From Chara braunii (lineage: Eukaryota; Streptophyta; Charophyceae; Charales; Characeae), in the NCBI GenBank assembly GCA_003427395.1, contig BFEA01000058.1, forward strand, positions 2,455,816 through 2,476,108: a DNA stretch of 20,293 nucleotides, given 5' to 3'. The translations under genes and the position numbers were made by a program. The notes beneath the pieces are model-generated. The model was not told the DNA's origin and ran no database searches. It saw only the letters and a program-made list of their open reading frames with translations. Position 1 is the first letter of the stretch; every line of letters begins with the position of its first letter. Below, one piece after another: positions 18,045 through 20,293 of the stretch.

Positions 18045-18839
18045 TTAGGAGAGAGAGAATATTTTCAGTTAGACCAATCTTAGCAACTCAACCCTGAGTA
18101 GGGGAGGTATTACTGAACCTCTCAGAAGCTGAGTAGGAGCTTAGTAGAGGAGTTAGGATGTGACTTAGGAGGATTACTCCCTACTTAGGCTAAACGCTGT
18201 AGTGGAATCTCTTTGACCTGTGTTGTGGTGCAGGTCGTGCGTATTGATTGAAGGTCTGACTTGGTCAGCCTGACTATTCTTCTGTTATCGCTGATAACAA
18301 GTCGGTTGTCGATTTGTCGGTTTACGACTCAACCCCAATTCATTCTCAATACTCAGCCTGAAAAGGCTTTAGCCCTGGTGATTTTATTGTTTTTTTAAGA
18401 TTTCACCCGGACTTTTATTGAATGACCATCTGACAAAGGTACTGAGTATTTAATTTGGTTGTCTGGAGGTTGGGGCTTGCATGGCTAAAGTGAGGGGTAT
18501 GAGTATAGAGGTTGGTTGGAGTTGACTCCCTGTAGTGTGTGGACTTTTGTTTGACTCTTTCATGTGATTGCAGGTATATTCTGTGGCTCGAGTTATTGGA
18601 TTGGACTGCCTGCGACCTCATATATATGTATGGCTATGAGGAGTCCCATTGTGATTGTGAGATGTGATCGTCACATATCTATTCCCCTGTATATACATAT
18701 GTACATACATACGCGTGAGGTGTTCGCGCGGTCTATCGTGACCGTGTGCAAGGATTAAACAGATTATACTTTGAGGGAAAAAAAAGACCCCCTTTGACCT
18801 TTCGCTTTTTAGAGTTGTTAGGGTTGGACGTTGTAGTCC
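18045..18839. other. No gene recognised
   Basis: AT-balanced sequence with only short open frames. A short TATA/CATA-rich run (TATACATATGTACATACATA) lies near 18691-18710. No feature is supported. Confidence 0.5.
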
Positions 18840-19071
18840 GTGGCAGCCGTCAAAGTCAAACCCTCTGATATTTGACCGCCACGACAGCTTAGAGCTGTCT
18901 ACTCAACCCCTCCACACAGGGTGTAAAAGAGGGTGTGGAATTCAGCCGCACACGGCGGTTGTCGGGTGTCAAGAGATTACCCCTCAAAGCGCCTGTCAGT
19001 CGACACTTGAATGTCGAACGCGACCCTCGAGATTATCAAGGGCCGCGAGGCTACGAGTACTACATAGTACC
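18840..19071. other. Cluster of small hairpins
   Basis: Consecutive stems can be drawn. GTCAAA/TTTGAC with outer GTGGC/GCCAC spans 18840-18882, and GACAGCT/AGCTGTC with a 3-nt loop lies at 18883-18899. Further on are CCACAC/GTGTGG near 18911-18938, CCGC/GCGG near 18945-18957, TCGACA/TGTCGA near 18999-19016, and GTACT/AGTAC near 19058-19071. The density is notable, and the structured repeat copy 2 lies about 240 nt downstream. With a single copy here there is no covariation test. Confidence 0.4.
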
Positions 19072-19311
19072 CCATCAACGTCAGTGCTTGCCTATGCCTG
19101 CATGACTGGTTGATATGAGGAGGCCATGCGCTCACTCGGTACTTATAAGGAAATCCAGCGCTGTTTGTGGGGTTTGTCTTGTGTGTTTCTGTGTGCTATG
19201 CGTGGGTAAGCGTGAGTGTTGTGGTGTAACGTGTGGTGTGTGTAGTGCGTCCTAGTCGACCGACGTCGAGTCGCGTTTGGGACCTCAGCCCCCCAGTGCG
19301 TCAATTCGTGT
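19072..19311. other. GT-rich spacer with a TATA-like motif
   Basis: TTATAAGG at about 19142-19149 is followed by a GT-rich tract leading to the structured repeat. A promoter is possible but unproven. Confidence 0.3.
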
Positions 19312-19560
19312 ACGGGTTCGATTTTGGGCGTTGACCGCGCGTACCCCCTATGCTACAGCGAACGAGAAACGCCCTTGGCTGGGCCACCTCTACAATTGTA
19401 TACGAAAAGCCTTCGCATGTGGTTCAGTAGCCCGGCGGGGATACGCCCACCTAAGGGATGGTGACAGCTCCCGCAGGTGGAGGTAAGCGGTGCCTCGCGT
19501 GACCCTGTCCTGTCGTAGGGGCTCGCGAGAGGTACGGCTGGCGCACTCGGCCGGAGCGGC
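19312..19560. repeat. Structured dispersed repeat, copy 2
   Basis: Partner of 45-285. H1 is 19447-19452/19475-19480 (CCACCT/AGGTGG) with an inner GGGA/TCCC and loop TGGTGACAGC. H2 is 19494-19499/19524-19529 (CTCGCG/CGCGAG) with inner CCTGT/GTAGG kept by wobbles. H3 is 19538-19542/19550-19554 (CTGGC/GCCGG) with 7-nt loop GCACTCG. It is more GC-rich than copy 1, and H1 is longer. It ends about 90 nt before the palindromic element copy 2. Confidence 0.7.
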
Positions 19561-19647
19561 AAACGCCCTCCGCAACAAGTCCTGCATAATCCTGCGTGAC
19601 GCGGTCGGGAGGCTCCCCGTGTGGGACCAATGCGCTCGACATCGTTT

Positions 19648-19988
19648 TCCCCCCTGAGACATTTCAACGTCGGTGGTCGTTGGGAGGGTGGACATTTTGA
19701 GGTTTTGGGGCCTTGCAAGGGCCAGGACCGCGTAGGACCGGTAGCTGCGTGTAGGAGGCCAAGGGGGCCGCAGTCCTTTTTCGAAATTGAAACGATGCGG
19801 GTCCACTTTTCTCGAATAGTAGGGTTCCTCGAATAGAAAACGTGCACGTTGTATTCAAATACAACATGTACCCTTTCTATTCGAATTTCGAAAAAGAAAA
19901 AATCTTGTATTCCGATCAAATTACTTTTTCTTATTGTTGGAGGTTAGCGCCTGCCCTTGTGCTCCCCGCCACTGACATGCTGCATGCT

Positions 19989-20057
<69 letters not shown>

Positions 20058-20100
20058 CACACACACACACACATACACACACACACACACGCACATACAT
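19648..20100 (+). mobile_element. Palindromic non-autonomous element, copy 2, with (CT)n(CA)n tail
   Basis: It starts TCCCCCCTGAGACATTTC and follows copy 1 (11421-11852) through its whole body. The 54-nt hairpin is at 19830-19883 with perfect outer arms CGAATAGAAA/TTTCTATTCG. The right end GCCACTGACATGCTGCATG is followed by CT repeats (19993-20055) and then CA repeats to about 20090. A third copy follows directly, so no right-hand target duplication can be seen in the window. Confidence 0.75.
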
Positions 20101-20108
20101 TCTGCTGT

Positions 20109-20255
20109 CACGTTGTATCCGAATACAACGTGTACCCTTTCTACTCGGATTTTGAAAAGAAAAAACTATTGTATTCCAATACAATTAGTACGCTTTTCTT
20201 GGAGGTCAGCGCTTGCCCTTGTGCTCCCTGCCACTGACATGCTGCATGTTGCAGG

Positions 20256-20293
<38 letters not shown>
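20109..20293 (+). mobile_element. Palindromic non-autonomous element, copy 3, left-truncated
   Basis: It begins within the central palindrome (CACGTTGTATCCGAATAC...). It then runs through TTTCTACTCGG, GGAGGTCAGCGCTTGCCC and the conserved right end into a CT tract cut off by the window end. It lies immediately behind the tail of copy 2 in the same orientation. Confidence 0.75.

Overview
This window is a eukaryotic, repeat-dominated stretch with no intact host gene that I can support. The signs are long CT, CA, TA and ATCT microsatellites, poly(A)/poly(T) runs, tRNA-like Pol III box pairs, foldback sequences and decayed LINE retrotransposons. The LINE ORF1 (a long N-terminal domain, then a CCHC zinc knuckle) and the ORF2 tail with a zinc-binding RVT-type motif look like the plant LINE arrangement. 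From memory and unverified, the protein style resembles repeats of the charophyte alga Chara braunii. Green lineage is likely; the species is a guess.

Layout. 45-285: first copy of a ~240-nt repeat whose three hairpins are kept by paired base changes in a second copy at 19312-19560. 1821-2752: microsatellites around a minus-strand retroelement with tRNA-like boxes at its head and a poly(A) tail. 3374-5033: LINE copy A (+), an ORF1 head joined directly to an ORF2 tail. 5688-8336: LINE copy B (+), a full ORF1 frame broken by four stops, an 8-base ORF1/ORF2 overlap, and the start of the endonuclease. 8602-9669: three foldbacks and a CT tract. 10407-11420: LINE copy C (-), the ORF2 tail only. 11421-11852: a non-autonomous element with a palindrome and a CT/TA tail, inserted beside copy C and flanked by a 24-nt direct repeat. 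Two more copies of it lie at 19648-20100 and 20109-20293.

11909-19311 is mostly sequence with no recognisable gene. It holds a repeat triplet around poly(A) (13477-13863), a ~37-nt tandem repeat (15642-15775), three hairpins with the same TAAGT loop (16866-17536), a short direct repeat (17921-18044) and a cluster of hairpins (18840-19071).

Nothing forms an operon or pathway. No reverse transcriptase catalytic domain is present in any of the three LINE copies, so all would be immobile. The signals most worth following are the covarying hairpin repeat and the palindromic, microsatellite-tailed element with its apparent target-site duplication.
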